Origin: Bacteroidota bacterium
GTDB taxonomy: Bacteria > Bacteroidota > Bacteroidia > Bacteroidales > PUMT01
Direction of reading: 5' to 3'
NCBI GenBank assembly: GCA_003556985.1
Contig: PWPZ01000235.1
Location: forward strand, 1-22,757
Length of the DNA stretch: 22,757 nucleotides
Below are positions 22,534-22,757 of the stretch, in pieces; positions within the stretch are counted from its first letter, which is position 1; each line of letters begins with the position of its first letter. The notes below the pieces were generated by a model. It worked only from the letters and a program-made list of their open reading frames with translations. It was not told the DNA's origin and searched no databases. A program made the position numbers and the translations under genes.

Positions 22534-22757
22534 CTAATTAGCAATACCCCTACCCAAAAAAGTCATAGGCATGGTAAATTCAAAACCCCATATTACCGAA
22601 TCATGCCCCCTCGAGCTCCCCTGAAGAGTGGGGGTGCGCGCATTGGTTACCTGGACCGAAAAAGTGTGGGGACTTGCCGGAACCCTGAGTTGCAGTCCCG
22701 CACCCCAGGCCACCCGTTCATCCTCATCCAGGTTTGTCAGAGAAATAATATCCGCTG
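22534..22757 (-). CDS. C-terminal end of a DUF5777-like outer-membrane barrel protein (cut by window edge)
   Basis: An open frame enters from the right edge and stops at TAG (22534-22536), giving 73 residues. They read as alternating strands: AWGAGLQLRVPASPHTFSVQVTN, then TPTLQGSSRGHD and WGFEFTMPMTFLGRGIAN. The HTFSVQVTN...LQGSS...WGFEF pattern fits the C-terminus of DUF5777-type beta-barrel proteins of Bacteroidota, which I recall only approximately. The start is outside the window. It reads toward the oxidase gene, 110 bases away, with no obvious terminator between, so both envelope proteins may share a transcript. Confidence 0.6.
   Translation of the reverse strand, partial: ADIISLTNLDEDERVAWGAGLQLRVPASPHTFSVQVTNARTPTLQGSSRGHDSVIWGFEFTMPMTFLGRGIAN

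Overview
The window looks like chromosomal DNA of a Bacteroidota bacterium. The reasons are the three-gene transhydrogenase, exported and lipoprotein hemicellulases, a DUF5777-like outer-membrane barrel, a CopB-like barrel fused to a multicopper oxidase, few Shine-Dalgarno sequences, and several TAnnTTTG-like -7 boxes. No rRNA, tRNA, transposase, integrase or phage gene is visible, and the genes at both ends are cut by the window edge.

Layout. At 1-652 (-) is the N-terminal part of an AI-2E-family permease. At 1021-3940 (+) lies a compact pntAA-pntAB-pntB operon for proton-translocating NAD(P) transhydrogenase, followed by a GC-rich, strongly foldable stretch (3955-4004). A small HExxH metallopeptidase-like gene (4235-4822, +) faces a DAACS acidic amino acid/dicarboxylate symporter (4945-6168, -). 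At 6394-10154 is a hemicellulose block: a GH5_8-type beta-mannanase (+) converges on a left-reading GH10 xylanase, GH26 mannanase lipoprotein and 94-residue protein. No SusC/SusD pair is present. Next is a group II PLP amino acid decarboxylase (10490-11926, +), convergent with a pterin carbinolamine dehydratase and DUF2254 membrane protein pair (13721-12053, -).

The most unusual non-coding part is 13722-14172, between the divergent dehydratase and TPR genes. It holds a 67-base tract with only 11 G/C, then six tandem copies of a ~21-bp unit ending in DnaA-box-like TTATCCACC or TTCTCCACC, then five ~21-bp units of a second family in A-A-B-A-B order.

Rightward of this are a 737-residue TPR protein (+), an S9-family exopeptidase with an unusual ~240-residue C-terminal extension (+), and a small exported DUF4168-like protein (-). 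After a spacer with a perfect 10-bp inverted repeat and a perfect DnaA-box 9-mer comes a 748-residue multicopper oxidase whose C-terminus is a CopB-like outer-membrane barrel, joined by a Met/Asp/His-rich linker (-). The C-terminal end of a DUF5777-like barrel protein (-) closes the window.

Functionally, most of the window is envelope and housekeeping: redox balance and transport on the left, secreted mannan/xylan breakdown in the middle, and peptide and copper handling at the envelope on the right. The items I rate highest for novelty are the phased repeat locus, the oxidase-barrel fusion with a metal-binding-type linker, and the S9 peptidase extension.
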